64,000 bases of DNA from Trichostrongylus colubriformis (taxonomy: Eukaryota; Nematoda; Chromadorea; Rhabditida; Trichostrongylidae), in the NCBI GenBank assembly GCA_963978905.1, contig OZ022257.1:30333274-30397273 (forward strand), in the 5' to 3' direction. The notes under the pieces were generated by a model, which had not been told where the DNA came from, searched no databases, and saw only the letters and a program-made list of their open reading frames with translations. Below are positions 12,591 to 24,275 of this stretch, piece by piece. A program made the translations under genes and the position numbers. Numbering within the stretch: position 1 is the first letter of the stretch; every line of letters starts with the position of its first letter.

Positions 12591-12599
12591 GACCCGAAT

Positions 12600-14548
12600 T
12601 GCTCCTATCCTTGCCTTTAAGGTAATGTAGAATCCTTCTGTTGCATTACTTGGAGAGTGGAATTTGAAGATGGAGATTCTTTCACTCATCACTCTACATC
12701 GCTTTCTGGGCTTCGACGAAAGCCGACATTGCTGTGCTATGCTTTACAATGATATGGTACCTGTTTTTGTAGCTCAAAAACTAAATCTTGTTTGCCGTGC
12801 TTCAAGTTTCTTGCGGTAGGAGGACGCGTCCACTTTCTTGATGTCCATTGCTTAAGATGCGTGACGCCCAAGATGCCGTTTGAATGTGCTGTCCGAAAGC
12901 CAAGCGGCTAGGCGACTTTGAAAAACCGCCCTGATTTATTCTATGTAAATGTAATGCAAATGAAAGCGCCATGATGGGACAAGTCTTCCTCACCCGTTGC
13001 GTTTTGTGCTTTTACTCATGTGATGTGCATTCCTTCGGACTTTGGATGATGAAGCATGCTTAATTCTCGTAATTCCTACGAAGCGGCCGTTCCTGTCGGT
13101 AGTCCAATGCGCTGCTACCTGACTGGATCAAGCAACAAAACCATCGCGAAGGCTTGCCAAATGACCCATGATTTCCAAATTTGTTGGCCACTCTCAGGTG
13201 ATAGGTGCGCAGTTTTTGAAGGTGGTGAGCGGCCATATTGCTCTGACCGTGCGAACTTCCTCTCCACACCCTCGTGGAACTGGCCCCGACGAGGATCTAA
13301 TCGCTTTCGATAACTGCGATCCGGATTTTGCTGTCTTTTTTCGCATCCAACAATGCCTTTCACACTTCTGCTTGCGCTGATTCTCGCACTGCTGGAGTGA
13401 TCGACATTTTGCGAGCTCACGATCATGAGATCCTCTTGAATAGCTCATCAGCATCAGCTTGGGGTCTTTATCGCGTTCTTCCACTTGTAACGGTTCGTGA
13501 TGCGAAGGGAGCGATATGCAGCAGTGAGAAGGCGCGTATTTGAATTACAATTTCACGGGGTTTTTGACCGTTTCGCTCTGTTGAAATTCCTGTTCATGCT
13601 TTTTAGAGTTCCACATATGAATTTCTCTTTAGGCGGAATAAGTATGGTGACAAGTGGTGCTGCTTCCGTTCTCATGGCCCAGCTAAGGCCGACGCTCACC
13701 AGGGCTGACTGAGCCTTTCACCACGGTACGGTCCTTTTGTTGCTGGTATCGCCTTGTCTGGAAGGACGAAGGTTACATCAACTACATCGACTATTTCACG
13801 AAAGTTATTCTATTGGCCGAGTCGCAGCCATTCATTCACTGTGAATACGAATTGGTGTAAAATCCAGGGATCATTCTATGACGTTTCCTTTCTGCTTTCA
13901 CATTTCCTATGACCATACGGCATGCTGGGATTCTTGGAAAACCCCTGAAGCCCGAAGAGGCTTCGAAGTCGGTTCGAGGAGTGATAAGGAGGGTTTTTAG
14001 AAGATACACCGTTTCACCTAGGGGTTAGTTGAGCCAAAGTAAAGAAGCCACTTTCGGAGGGACCATACAAGGCTCAGAATGTTTTTACAACTGCTTCGAT
14101 TAAATGTGGATGATTTTTCAAACTCTATCCCCCTTTTTCAAAGATTACTGGTTGGAGTTTACTCACAAAGGAACTTGTTCATCTGACGCAGATCTTTGGT
14201 TTTTGTCGTTATTGGACTATGGTTTATGCTGGCAGTAGTTTTGGGGCGTTGTCGCTGTGTCGTCCGCTTACGATGTTGTACGCTCGTAAAAACGTCCACT
14301 ATTTTTATGTGAGTTCAACCCACAGTCGGTCGAATATATTGTACTCAGTGGCCACTACAGTGACTTATCCTTCGGCCAAATTAGGAATTTGTTGGTCACG
14401 TCTGGTTCGTAAACTGCTGTACGCATGCGTTCACGCCTATCGTAAAAGTTGTGCTACATGTCCCTAGATGATTTTGTTTAACAGCATATCCGTTGAAAAG
14501 GCTTTTCCTCTTACTCCACACATCTTTTCTTCACAAAAAGGGGTGTAG
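12600..14548. other. No confident gene
   Basis: Overlapping frames on both strands around 13056-13712 (up to 103 codons) occur in GC-richer DNA. Their peptides look like shadows of each other, without motifs. Confidence 0.5.
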
Positions 14549-14757
14549 GTTGGGACACACGAATCTAGGCCGTGACCCTGTAACAGCCTGTGGCCTTTGA
14601 CCTAAGCCTTAAATAACTCAGACAATTTGTTCATGTAAATCGTGTCCTCCTTGCAAGTCTGTTCTGTTGTATAGTCAAATTGTCTGAATTATTCATGTCA
14701 CAGGGCAAAGGCCACAGGCTGCCACAGGGTCACGGCCTAGATTCGTGTGTTCCAACC
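14549..14757. mobile_element. Fold-back MITE, ~209 bp
   Basis: CACGAATCTAGGCCGTGACC on the left is mirrored by GGTCACGGCCTAGATTCGTG on the right. Pairing extends through GCCTGTGGCCTTTG to CAGACAATTTG, giving arms of about 80 bases. The ends read GGTTGGGACACACG / CGTGTGTTCCAACC. It is a single copy in this window. Confidence 0.85.
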
Positions 14758-15429
14758 GTCACCCATCACCTCAACAGCGAAGTTCCTGTCTTCAAGTTCA
14801 GCTTGCAAGAGGAGACTACCTTTTTTCGAATCTCAGAAACCCGGCGCTCCACCACATCAGCTGACCACTCTTACATGGCGCTTCCAATGTTCGGTAGAAC
14901 AGGGGTGAAAGGAACGGTGAAGCACGCAGGGTTCGGAGAAGAAATACTGAAATGCTGATGCTGGGAAAACGCTAGAATGAATGTTCCCCTATCGTTGGTT
15001 CCATCGAGCTGAGGATCTTTTGCTGGAGGGATGCTAATATGTAGAATGAAGCTGCCTGTAGATATCACGCCACCCACTTCAGTAAGGCTGCAAAAGTTTT
15101 TGAGTTTCTCCGTTCGTGTAAATCGAGTGAACGCCGAATCGATGGGTTGTACTCATCTAGCAACAGCTGTGCCACCTAACACTGCTCTACACACGACACT
15201 ATGTTGTATTCATCGTTGTAATACATATGTAACACGCTATTTTGCGGATTTCGTCACGAAATTCAGACACGCTCCTTTCCTAGCCTTAGGCTTTCTTTGC
15301 AGTGCTGGAACTACTCTGATCCTAAACATATATGGTAGTATCAATACGTATTTCATATACTTACGACTAATATTATAGTACTAATCAATATTATATTGTT
15401 TTGCTAATGAAATTGTGTCTTGTGGCAGG
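14758..15429. other. No gene seen
   Basis: One 115-codon frame (15031-15378), hydrophobic at its end, without recognisable features. Confidence 0.5.
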
Positions 15430-15895
15430 GTACGCAAGGCCAACCTTGCCCTTGAGACGCTAGCTCTTACAATTAGAAGGAAAAAATTTGACTTGATCAC
15501 CTCTTTCAAATTATTCTACAGTCACGTAAACTAAGGTCTAGCCGCTTTCTAACAGTCAGAGGCTCAAGAACTAGGGACGGGTCCAGAAGAATTTCTGTTC
15601 GCTGTACACCATGTCAGACACCATTTCTTTGTGAACACAACTTGCATGCAGTTTGACAGTCTGCTCAGGTTAGGAGTTGTCACAAGTAAATTGAATTTGT
15701 TTAAAGCAACACTGGACAAGCACTTAACATCATAGGGCACAATTCGTCCTCTTTCTCAGTGCATTTGCTTAGTTCATTCACTTTATTCCCTACTGTTCAA
15801 GTCACTCATTTTGTTTGTTGCTGTTCTGAGTTTGTTATTCAAATTTTTCCGCATGGGCTCAGGCCCATGCAATAAATAATTACAACTACAACTGA
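15430..15895 (+). pseudogene. LINE-type retroelement 3' end (reverse transcriptase C-terminus and tail)
   Basis: In shifting frames the sequence reads LALTIRRKKFDLITSFKLFY, then LTVRGSRTRDGSRRISVRC, then TSKLNLFKATLDKHL followed by a stop. This order (RR..DLI..YK, RG..R....R, LN.FK..LD) is typical of the extreme C-terminus of non-LTR retrotransposon polyproteins. About 130 bases of 3' UTR end in an AATAATTACAACTACAACT tail at 15870-15890, like the short tandem tails of LINEs. It is 5'-truncated with frameshifts and a stop after FYSHVN, so inactive. Confidence 0.75.
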
Positions 15896-15944
15896 TGATA
15901 CCTACCTATGTTCAAGCCGCTCCACTTCATTTATGTTTCAAATT

Positions 15945-16145
15945 GAATTTTGGTTCGAATAACTATGTTAAATAAAAATAATTAGTAATGGTTAGAAAGT
16001 GCATAATGAATATAAGTGATAATAAATAGTAATCAAAATAAGATAGAATCAATGCAATTAAAATGAGAATATTAAATTAATATTTATTAGTAATACTAAT
16101 TATTATTATTATAATGATATTCAAATAAATAAATATATAGCGATG
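15945..16145. repeat. AT-rich low-complexity block
   Basis: About 200 bases dominated by AATAAT, TTATTA and AATAAA words just downstream of the LINE tail. No open frame or motif. Confidence 0.7.
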
Positions 16146-17405
16146 AAAAACACACTTGAGTGATAATAGTCAAGCCACTGCCGATTTACGATGATGGAGC
16201 TATGAAGTGATGCATGTTATTCTGTCAGAGTAATGGATTAGAATGTATGCCCGGAAAGAATAAAGAGCAGGTTCAATGATTCAGCATCCAATAGCCCTTG
16301 AGCTTGTGCATAATCGATCTGGATGACTGATTTTGTATAATATAAATGTAATAAGCCCTTCATGTGAGCCATTCTACGACAAAGTCCATGTTTCGTATCA
16401 GATTTCAAATTTTTTTCTGTTTGTCTTCTCGCTGTTTTTAGACTCCATCTTTACGATTTTGATTCGTAACTTTTTAGTAAAGGTGAAATCTCCGTAGGTT
16501 TCTTATCGCTTTTTGCTGCGTATCGTAAAGATGTATACACTATCAGCTGCTCGCGCAAGTCGGCTTGTTGAGCTTTGCATTTTAGTGGATTTCATTTGAA
16601 AGTTTTAGTGACAGTGTTCCTCGTTCTCTTGAAGGTCAGAGATTTTACCGCTGGATTTCCTTATCTTTGTTGACCAGTTTCGCAGCAATCAGTTGACTTC
16701 TTTTGGTGGAATTGAAGGCGTGGATAGTCTTACTACAGTTTTGCATCAGCAGCGCCATTGGCAATGGTACCGTTTCCATGATACCAAAGCCTTCCTTGTG
16801 TGTGGTAAACCTATTAATAGGCTCAAGCGTCCATCGATTAACTCGAAAAGGGGCCGTATTTTGGTTGGTTGGAGAGGCGGGGAATCGTATTTAGTCTCAT
16901 GCATTGTGGGTATTTTCGTCTAGTCCATCTTGTTGATAGTGCTTCATTTTCTGCTGAAACCACCAACTTTTTATACGATTCTTTAGGGCCAGTAAGGTGA
17001 AGCCCAGGGAAGCGCTTTTCTGGGAGGGGTCGCATTGCGATCTTTTGGGAGAGGATTGACTAGACGAAAAATGGACTGATAACAAAGGGAGGAGAGCGAT
17101 AAATTAATTTCCACATTGTACGACCACTGTGTAGACCTCTTTGCCTGCGTATTCTTCCTACTCCACATGTACTTCGTGAAACCTTCCGATGTGATGGATT
17201 GACTTGTACACTGAAGGTGCCTTTGATTTAGGGCTTTTTGGCTGGTTCATTTCGAGGTGTTTAAAAATTCTCTCCCCTCCCGTCCCACACCTCCTTGTCT
17301 CCACACATCCTTCCTTCGTAAATGAGACCATACCGTGACTGTAACACATCGAAGTGCCTGCAGTTTGTTTCTTCATTTGACGTATTCGCACTGCTATCAA
17401 TCACA
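16146..17405. other. No gene seen
   Basis: Short frames on both strands; no repeat recognised. Confidence 0.5.
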
Positions 17406-17555
17406 ATGTGTTCGGATGTTTTTGCGGAAACGTTCACTGCTCCCGAGAGCTACGCTGTTCTACTACATCGTCACTGTAATGAAGACGACAGGTTGGCACT
17501 AATTTATCATCGACTAGCTGAACGCGCAGTTGAAGAAGCCAGACCAAGGCTAAAG
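17406..17555 (+). CDS. Possible orphan first exon, unrecognised
   Basis: ATG at 17406 opens a 50-codon frame ending in AAG with a GTAATA donor at 17556. The peptide is charged and helical looking (NEDDRLALIYHRLAERAVEE), unlike the noise frames around it. I do not recognise the family. Just downstream another frame reads SSEDSDLFKDVDVADFME, also protein-like, but only 7 bases separate the two, too few for an intron. So this may be a frameshifted gene fragment or chance. No consistent continuation was found. Confidence 0.3.
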
Positions 17556-17613
17556 GTAATAGACGTCCTCAGAAGACAGCGACCTCTTCAAGGACGTTGA
17601 TGTCGCTGATTTT

Positions 17614-18042
17614 ATGGAGGTCCGTGTCATCCTTGTAGCCAAACCTGTTGTGATGAATGGAGCCACACAGGTGTTTGCTCCTTCAGTTCACTGCAATCAA
17701 GTTAAATGCTCTAAAGTTGACCTGTTGACACTACCGATATTTCGGCCTGGTAACACTCCTCTTACGCCTCATGAACACGTGGAAAGGTTTCCAGAAGTGG
17801 TTCATCCTACTCTGAGCCCTTTCCTTAAATGGTCAGGTGAAGGCCACACTTCTTGGTTCGCTATCACTTTTTCGTATCACCTTCCCAGGCCCTCCATCTT
17901 TACGGACATCATTGTACAGGAGGTCTCTCCTACTCACACGATGCCAAACTCTTCAAAGATAGGGGAAATGTGGGTAATGAGAACTCCTACAATGAGCACT
18001 CAGGTGAAAATAAGGATCCAAGAAGTCTATATACGAACGTAG
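17614..18042 (+). other. Long open frame, probably not a gene
   Basis: A 142-codon frame follows the orphan exon at 17406. Its second half overlaps a family D repeat fragment (GGGAAATGTGGGTAATGAGA at about 17966), so at least that part is repeat-derived. The first half has no motif. Confidence 0.35.
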
Positions 18043-18649
18043 CAGACCCCCTGATGGAAACGGTCCGAAACCTTGAAGCAGATATTTCTTACCCTTTAAT
18101 CTTGCCGCCAGCTTTAACGCTTCCCACTCCTTTTTTGTTTTGGTCCTGGTCTTTCTGGAATCAACGTTGTTGAGGAATCTTGTTTTCCATTATGTATTTT
18201 CTTGGAATTCAAGAAAAAATGCCTGTTTTTAGGGATTTCACCGTTCACTCGTCCGCTATTTGGGAATGCTAAGGTTGCACGTAGACGCTGTATGGTCCAT
18301 TGTGTTACGAAAGGCTACTCACTGCACGCGCTTATCGTTATGATAGGCCCAATTTTGACCGATTTTCATCCAGCTCCAAACACAAGCGACCTTTTGACTG
18401 CATACGTCGCTAAGTGTCTTAAATCCTCGCAACTCCGATCGGGTTCTGTCGTGGAGCATGCCGCAGAATAGGATCGTGGCGAGTGTTGTAAGGGTCCTAC
18501 TTCTTGAGTTTTGGCAACCTCATGTAGGTCTTTCCTCACTGTCTTACTACTCAACTCCTCGGCTTTCATTTTCAATGGACAATGATACCCTCACTCCTGC
18601 TGCTTCAAACTCATTCGTAGAATAAGCTTAGGTCCCTGTAAGGCGGTGT

Positions 18650-18792
18650 TCATAGTTTTAGAATTTGCTGCATTGCCGAAATGCGAAATCCGCGGCAAAC
18701 GATAATGACACGTATCGAATGGGAGAACTGCGGAATTATGGGAAAAATGCAGAATCGTGGAATTTGCGGAATTGTGAGATCTGCCCAGAAGA
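18650..18792. repeat. Family G repeat copy
   Basis: TTTTAGAATTTGCTGCATTG, ACGTATCGAATGGGAGAACT and GTGGAATTTGCGGAATTGTG match family G in the same orientation as the copy at 10998. Confidence 0.65.
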
Positions 18793-19319
18793 CAGTTATT
18801 GATCGGAAGAACACAGTCCTACGAACGCCACATTTCTAAATGAATACAAGATGATTTCCGTGTTTTCCTCATAAGTGGTCACCAAACCTTTGCTATAGTG
18901 TTTGGCGCTATTTTTATAAGCAAATGGGATCTCGTCTTTTTCCATCAAGGCCTAGGCAAAAATATACATTCGAGTTTGCTGATTAACTCAGATTTGTTCA
19001 GTATTCTTCAAGATGCCCCCCCCCCTCATTAGGATAGCATCTGATGTTTTCTCTGTTCAAAAATGTAACACATCAAGTTTAAAAGTGAGTGAGGTAAACC
19101 CAGATAAAAGGAAAGGTGAAATTTCGTAGGAGACCAGTCACCTATGTTTATATAAAAACGTTCAGGGTTGTTGAAAAAACCGAGACTCTTATAAAGTACA
19201 CTCTTCAGTGGCAAGTCGTACAGCTAGTAGTTAAATACCATATAAGGAATTATTTTTTCATTTAATAATCAACTCTTCAGAAGCAGTGGTGCAAAAAGTA
19301 AGTTCGACCGTTCACGAAT

Positions 19320-19562
19320 GATGAGCTGCGCAGAACAACACGCGCCGCATACGCGGATTCCACTCTGCCCACAAATCTTCATTTTCGCAAACTTCACAAC
19401 TCTGCATTTCCCAAAGTCCACGAGCGCAATTCCAAAATCCTCCCGATCGATACGTATCTATTCTCCTTTCCACTATTCCGCAGCTCCCCAATCGATACCT
19501 TCTAATTCTTTTCGCAATTCCGCAATTCTGCAATGTCGCAACTTTCAAAACTATAAACGCTG
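19320..19562. repeat. Family G repeat copy, inverted
   Basis: CCGATCGATACGTATCTATT, CAATCGATACCTTCTAATTC and CGCAATTCCGCAATTCTGCA are the reverse complement of the family G pattern. Its spacing from the 18650 copy (about 0.7 kb, opposite orientation) would allow both to be ends of one larger element. Confidence 0.6.
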
Positions 19563-20076
19563 CTTACGTGTTAGCAAAATATGAACTGAAAATTTTTCTT
19601 GCGTATGAAGTCGATGCATGACGCACAACGAAGGGACTGATCAATGCCGAGTACCGCATCCTTTGTGCTATTTCGATAGAGTGCAGACGATTCTGATTTG
19701 TTGCACAACGTCGCTTCGGCAGTTCTCGCTACCGCGCTCGTTTCTTTCAATTCCAGTTGTGAGCTACAAGAATACTCCACGCGGCATTTGCTTCAAACAA
19801 CGTTTGCTCACATCACCATGTATTAATCACTAGCCTTTCTCAAAGCGTATTGTTTCTGCGATTTGTAATTTCTCGGTCTTTTGCGAAATGCTGCTGATTT
19901 CTTCCTTCCGACGGCGTACGTCTGTGAACTTATTATACGATACTCATTGTAACCATCGGTTTTATACTTTTCGTTGTGGTGTATGAATAGAGGGGGGGGG
20001 GCACCCGTTGAATGCTGAATACTAACACGCCCATCTACAGTAAACTTGTAGCATTCGTTGTTTATACCTCTGTAGA

Positions 20077-20225
20077 TATACTCCATTTCGAAGCGCTTGA
20101 TTGGGCGTGGCCTACGGACATGGGTGAGTGGCGAGAGTGAGAGTGTGTAGCGAAGTGAGAGAGCTGATACATTCCCACCCTAGTCAGTAGGCCACGCCCC
20201 CTCAAGCGCTCCGAAGTGGACTGTA
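20077..20225. mobile_element. MITE family F copy
   Basis: CCATTTCGAAGCGCTTGATT and GGGCGTGGCCTACGGACATG on the left pair with TCAGTAGGCCACGCCCCCTC and AAGCGCTCCGAAGTGGACTG on the right. The shared central motif is GAGTGAGAGTGTGTAGCG. Confidence 0.85.
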
Positions 20226-21313
20226 TATATACATACCATCTAGGCTGTGTTATTGGCATATTAGTCATGCAACAAGTGCTCTCCTCCCACTATGAGTACA
20301 GCAGGTTTTTAATAATACCCATTGCAATCACTGATGGAAATGCTGCGCAATTCATGATGAATTTCATTTGATGGCAATTAATAGAGCGCTGACCGCGCTC
20401 GGAAAAGGGCTACGAAGTATGAGGTCTGCAGGACATGACACCCATACTCCATATTTCTATTCCTATTATTTCTACCAAAGAAGTAAGCTCGTTTGAGGGT
20501 TGTTCAGTTCTTCTGTATGACTTGCATACGAGGGTGTCAACTTTGGCACGGTTCTTTGACCCACCTCTACAAGTGTGGTTTGAGAACTGTTATAGTTGAG
20601 CATTCATACGTCTGCTGACCATAGCAACCACAGGATAGATCACGTATGATTTGGTAGGTGGGCGGAACTTACACTGCAGTAAAAGGATTCTATGAGAGGT
20701 CCAAAGTGACTTTTCTTCTTCTGGGCATGTAATGGTCTACTCATCTTTTGATTCTCATGAGAAAAAATACTGACCTCTTCAGAATACCACAGCACCGAGC
20801 AGCCCACTCAAGTTTGTTTCATTACACACAGTGCGTAAGAGAAGATCTGAGCGTGTGTGATGAGGGTGTCATTTTGCAGTAACTCGGTGGCAGGTGATGT
20901 CCGTTTACTGTATTACAGTTGGCATGGTCATCCAAGTGCATGTGATTCCACCTTCATAGCGGCAGACTAGTTTCTGATCGCATGGGAGTTAAGCCCCCGG
21001 CTAATTCTATCGTTGGAGGTTCAGCGTCGCCGTCTTTCCTTTATGCGCGAAGGCGCTACCTACCGTCTATCGCATTCTTTTCCTGTTTGTGATAGCATGA
21101 CCGCGGTGGTGTGGTGTCGTCCTTGAGTTTGTCGCCGCTGACGATGAAGTGGTTGATAAGGTCATTGATAGGTACCGAAGGGACTGTTACAAGCAATTCC
21201 CATAAGTACTTTGAGACGTTCCACTCGCGCGAGGATCTTTGCTGGCCTTTAGATCACCTTATGAAGGTGTGAAGTAGGCTTGTCACAGCTTCATAGTATC
21301 ACGCTGATTGAAG

Positions 21314-21425
21314 GAGGGGGATCCAACTGTTGGATGTTGAACAATAATATGGCGAAACTGCTTGTCTATACCTCTTCCTAGGCTGCTATATATCACGGTT
21401 CAACATTCAAAAGTTGTCCCTCCCA
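21314..21425. mobile_element. Small MITE family H
   Basis: GGAGGGGGATCCAACTGTTG at the left pairs with AACATTCAAAAGTTGTCCCT at the right, about 110 bases apart. Single-ended relatives (CCGTTGAATGCTGAATACTA at about 20004, AACTGTTGAATGTTAAATAG at about 23484) show the same end. Confidence 0.7.
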
Positions 21426-23529
21426 CAAAAATGTGACACCAACACTATTATCGCCTAGGCTCCTAGTAATCATGGTCACCCACTTGTCTGGCAGTTAGTC
21501 CCTCCCTAGAATCGGATGTGGTGCAAGTATTTTCTGGAGAGCGTTTTGGCGAAAAGCTTTTTCGCGCTGGAAATCATACAACGTAAGTGCTATTCTAAAT
21601 GAGCAGGATTCTCACCCTTCGTGGTGAGGAAGGCGAGGACGGACGAAGGGCGGAACGGTGCGACGTGCGCAGTATTGGGAAAAACAACTCCAGCAACTAG
21701 CTAAGACCGGGTTTGTGGTGGGATCAGCTTCCCTCGGTCCTCATGAGATTTCAGGGAACAAATGAGGGATTCAAATAATCATATCCATTCCTTGGATTAT
21801 AAATGAGAAGTTACACGAAGAATCACTGGCTGGTGGGGGGTAAGCTCCGTGACTTCCACGCTTATGCCTTGAATTCCGTAGGTTTCCATTTATTCAAGGA
21901 GTTACCCGACTTTGTCATAATGTGTTCTGAATGGGTTGGTCTGACAAAACACTAAATAAAATGTCTGGCGGCACTTCTCACGTCAGACTAACCAAATGGT
22001 TACCCAGATGGTTTTTCTATGAAAAAGTGTATCAAACCGTACAATTGCATTTACACCAGTACACTCTGCCATCATCGGGGACACGTTGAGCATGCTGGGT
22101 GTGGTTCCCGGTTTCAGTGGCGGTTAGGCTTCCTGTCGGCCAGGACATGTTCGCGACGAGATCGTGTTTTCAATGTCGTTTATCATCGATATCATCTCAT
22201 CAGTGTATGATAACGACAGAAATGCTCCACTTTCGATGGTTTACATCTCTCATCTCATAAAGTAAATAACAATAACAACTCTGCTAACTGCACTACCTTT
22301 TATTCCTTAGTATCTGACGAAATCTACTTCCGTCAAGAATCAGTCGTCGAGCGTCGTTGTCGAGCCGTAACGAGAGAGGGGTGGAGGGATTAAACCGCAA
22401 ATGGAGAAGCTCGTCATATTCATATGAGTATTGTGGGTTCGGGTGCGCATGAGATCTTTTAACAATCGAGTGCTGTGTTGATGAAATCTCTTCAAAAGTT
22501 TACCGTAAACTTTTAGTTTCTCTTATTCCCTCGACAATTAGCGTTTTCCTTTTGGTAGAGGAAGAGGGGGATGGTAAAAGATGTGCAAATTAAGTGTCAC
22601 AACCCATAGCCATCCAGCACTCGAACATTTTTTCCTTGGATATCACCGTATTTTCTCCTCAATAACAGCAAGTAAGAATCGTACAAAAAAGTAATATCCG
22701 TATGCCTCGAGGTACGCAAATACCGTCAACTTGATTTAATGTAACCCTAAGGCATTTACGGCGGAGCATTCATCTATGTCAGCGTCGTCACATTCGCCAT
22801 GTTTTACTACCCTCTACCAACCCTCCCCTTCACCCCCCCCCCCTTCCTCCCTTCTCAAGATCGTCATCTGAAAGAAGGATGATGTTTAATGCGGTTTGAC
22901 GCCTGTCAATCCCTCCTCTGGCTCATTAGCTGTTTTATTGTGCTCATCATCTAGAGTACAACTTCAGGAGTATTATGCTTACCTCGTTGAAGAATAAGCA
23001 GTTTCATAGGTTTTCGTATAAGCAGATTTGAAAGAGATGTATATTAAACATATATTTTGCAATCAGCCTATCCGACATAATCACAAGTGTCAGTCAGCCA
23101 AATTTGACGCTACGGCTTCCTAGCCACTATCAAACCAGCTCGCAGTTCGTTTCGACAGCTTTCGTATCTAAGTCTATGCTGTACGGGTATCACTAAACGA
23201 GTTTCCTGCAACTGGTTTTCCCTTTCCAGTTCTCTGAATTCGTTTACTGTCAGGGTGTACTTTCCGTTTCTAGACGTTGTTCCGGAACTCTTGGTAAATA
23301 AATGTAACAACTGACTGCTATCTTTCTGATACATAAAGCGTAGTTGGCGTGGCGACGATAACTCTTGAATTTATTTGATTGCTATCTTAACTTTTCTTTA
23401 AATGCTTTTTCTAGTTCTGCCTCACAACTCGTGTTCAGGAGAAAACAAAAAGGGTGCTATTAGACTGGCTCGAGAGGGCGGAAAACTGTTGAATGTTAAA
23501 TAGTAACCGTAATTTTCGAGCGTTATATA
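21426..23529. other. No gene seen
   Basis: Includes a C-rich run near 22836 and an AAATAACAATAACAAC tract at 22263 that could be a retroelement tail. One family H end lies near 23484. Confidence 0.5.
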
Positions 23530-24275
23530 CAGGGGGTGCCAAAAAAGTAATTTTGCCCACGGCTCACATCTCCCAATTATACAAAAAAAGGGAAACGAAA
23601 GAAATGAAAGTATTGGGGCAAAATATTCCCGAAATGTTCCTCTAAAAGCAGGAACAAGCTGAGACTCACTACTTTCATTTTCATAGAAATATGGAACCTT
23701 CAAGCGGCGCAGTCGGGCATCAGAGCACCCACGGTATCAAGGTCCCCTTAAAACAGTGGAGCCGGGTTCCATGGTAGGTCTTCTGTGGGAAGCTTCCTAA
23801 GGATTGGTCCTTCGGTTCATGGAAGTCACAGAGCCCCTGCTGCTTGGACAAGGCTGCTATGATCCGAAATATCATTTTCATGCCTAAATCCGCCTCCGGG
23901 GGGGGGGGGGGGTTTCAGTGGTAAGGGCACATTTTGGCTCTTGAAAACGAAGAGCACTGGGAACCCGGAAAAAACGGGATCCTAAAGAACACCACCCAGT
24001 ATGAATCCCCTTAGGTACCCAGAGTGAACGGACTTCAGCAAGGTTGTGAACGAGGGCGACGAAATTTCGGATTTTGCCCAGTTGAGGTGACACATCTTGT
24101 TCACTATTTCCTCGCTCCCGTTCCTGCTCGTGCAGAAGGCTGCCACGGAGTATAGTGATAGAGTGAGGTCTGCTCTTGAATCTGGAGATGCGAATACCTC
24201 AACAGAATTTGCTGTAGTTCGACTAAAGTGGGGTGAAAGTGGACGAGACAAAATTACTTTTTTTGGCACCCCCTG
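23530..24275. mobile_element. Tc1/mariner-type non-autonomous element, 746 bp
   Basis: CAGGGGGTGCCAAAAAAGTA at the left is mirrored at the right (ACTTTTTTTGGCACCCCCTG), flanked on both sides by ATATA, so a TA target is likely. The end sequence is of Tc1/mariner type. The interior contains a 15-base G tract (23898-23912) and no recognisable transposase motifs. The minus-strand open frame running out through the right repeat (GVPKKVILSRP) is an artefact of the repeat. Confidence 0.85.

Noticed and set aside
13056..13712. Cluster of overlapping frames on both strands suggesting a gene
   Set aside because: Several frames are equally open with no motif, no splice logic and no preferred strand.
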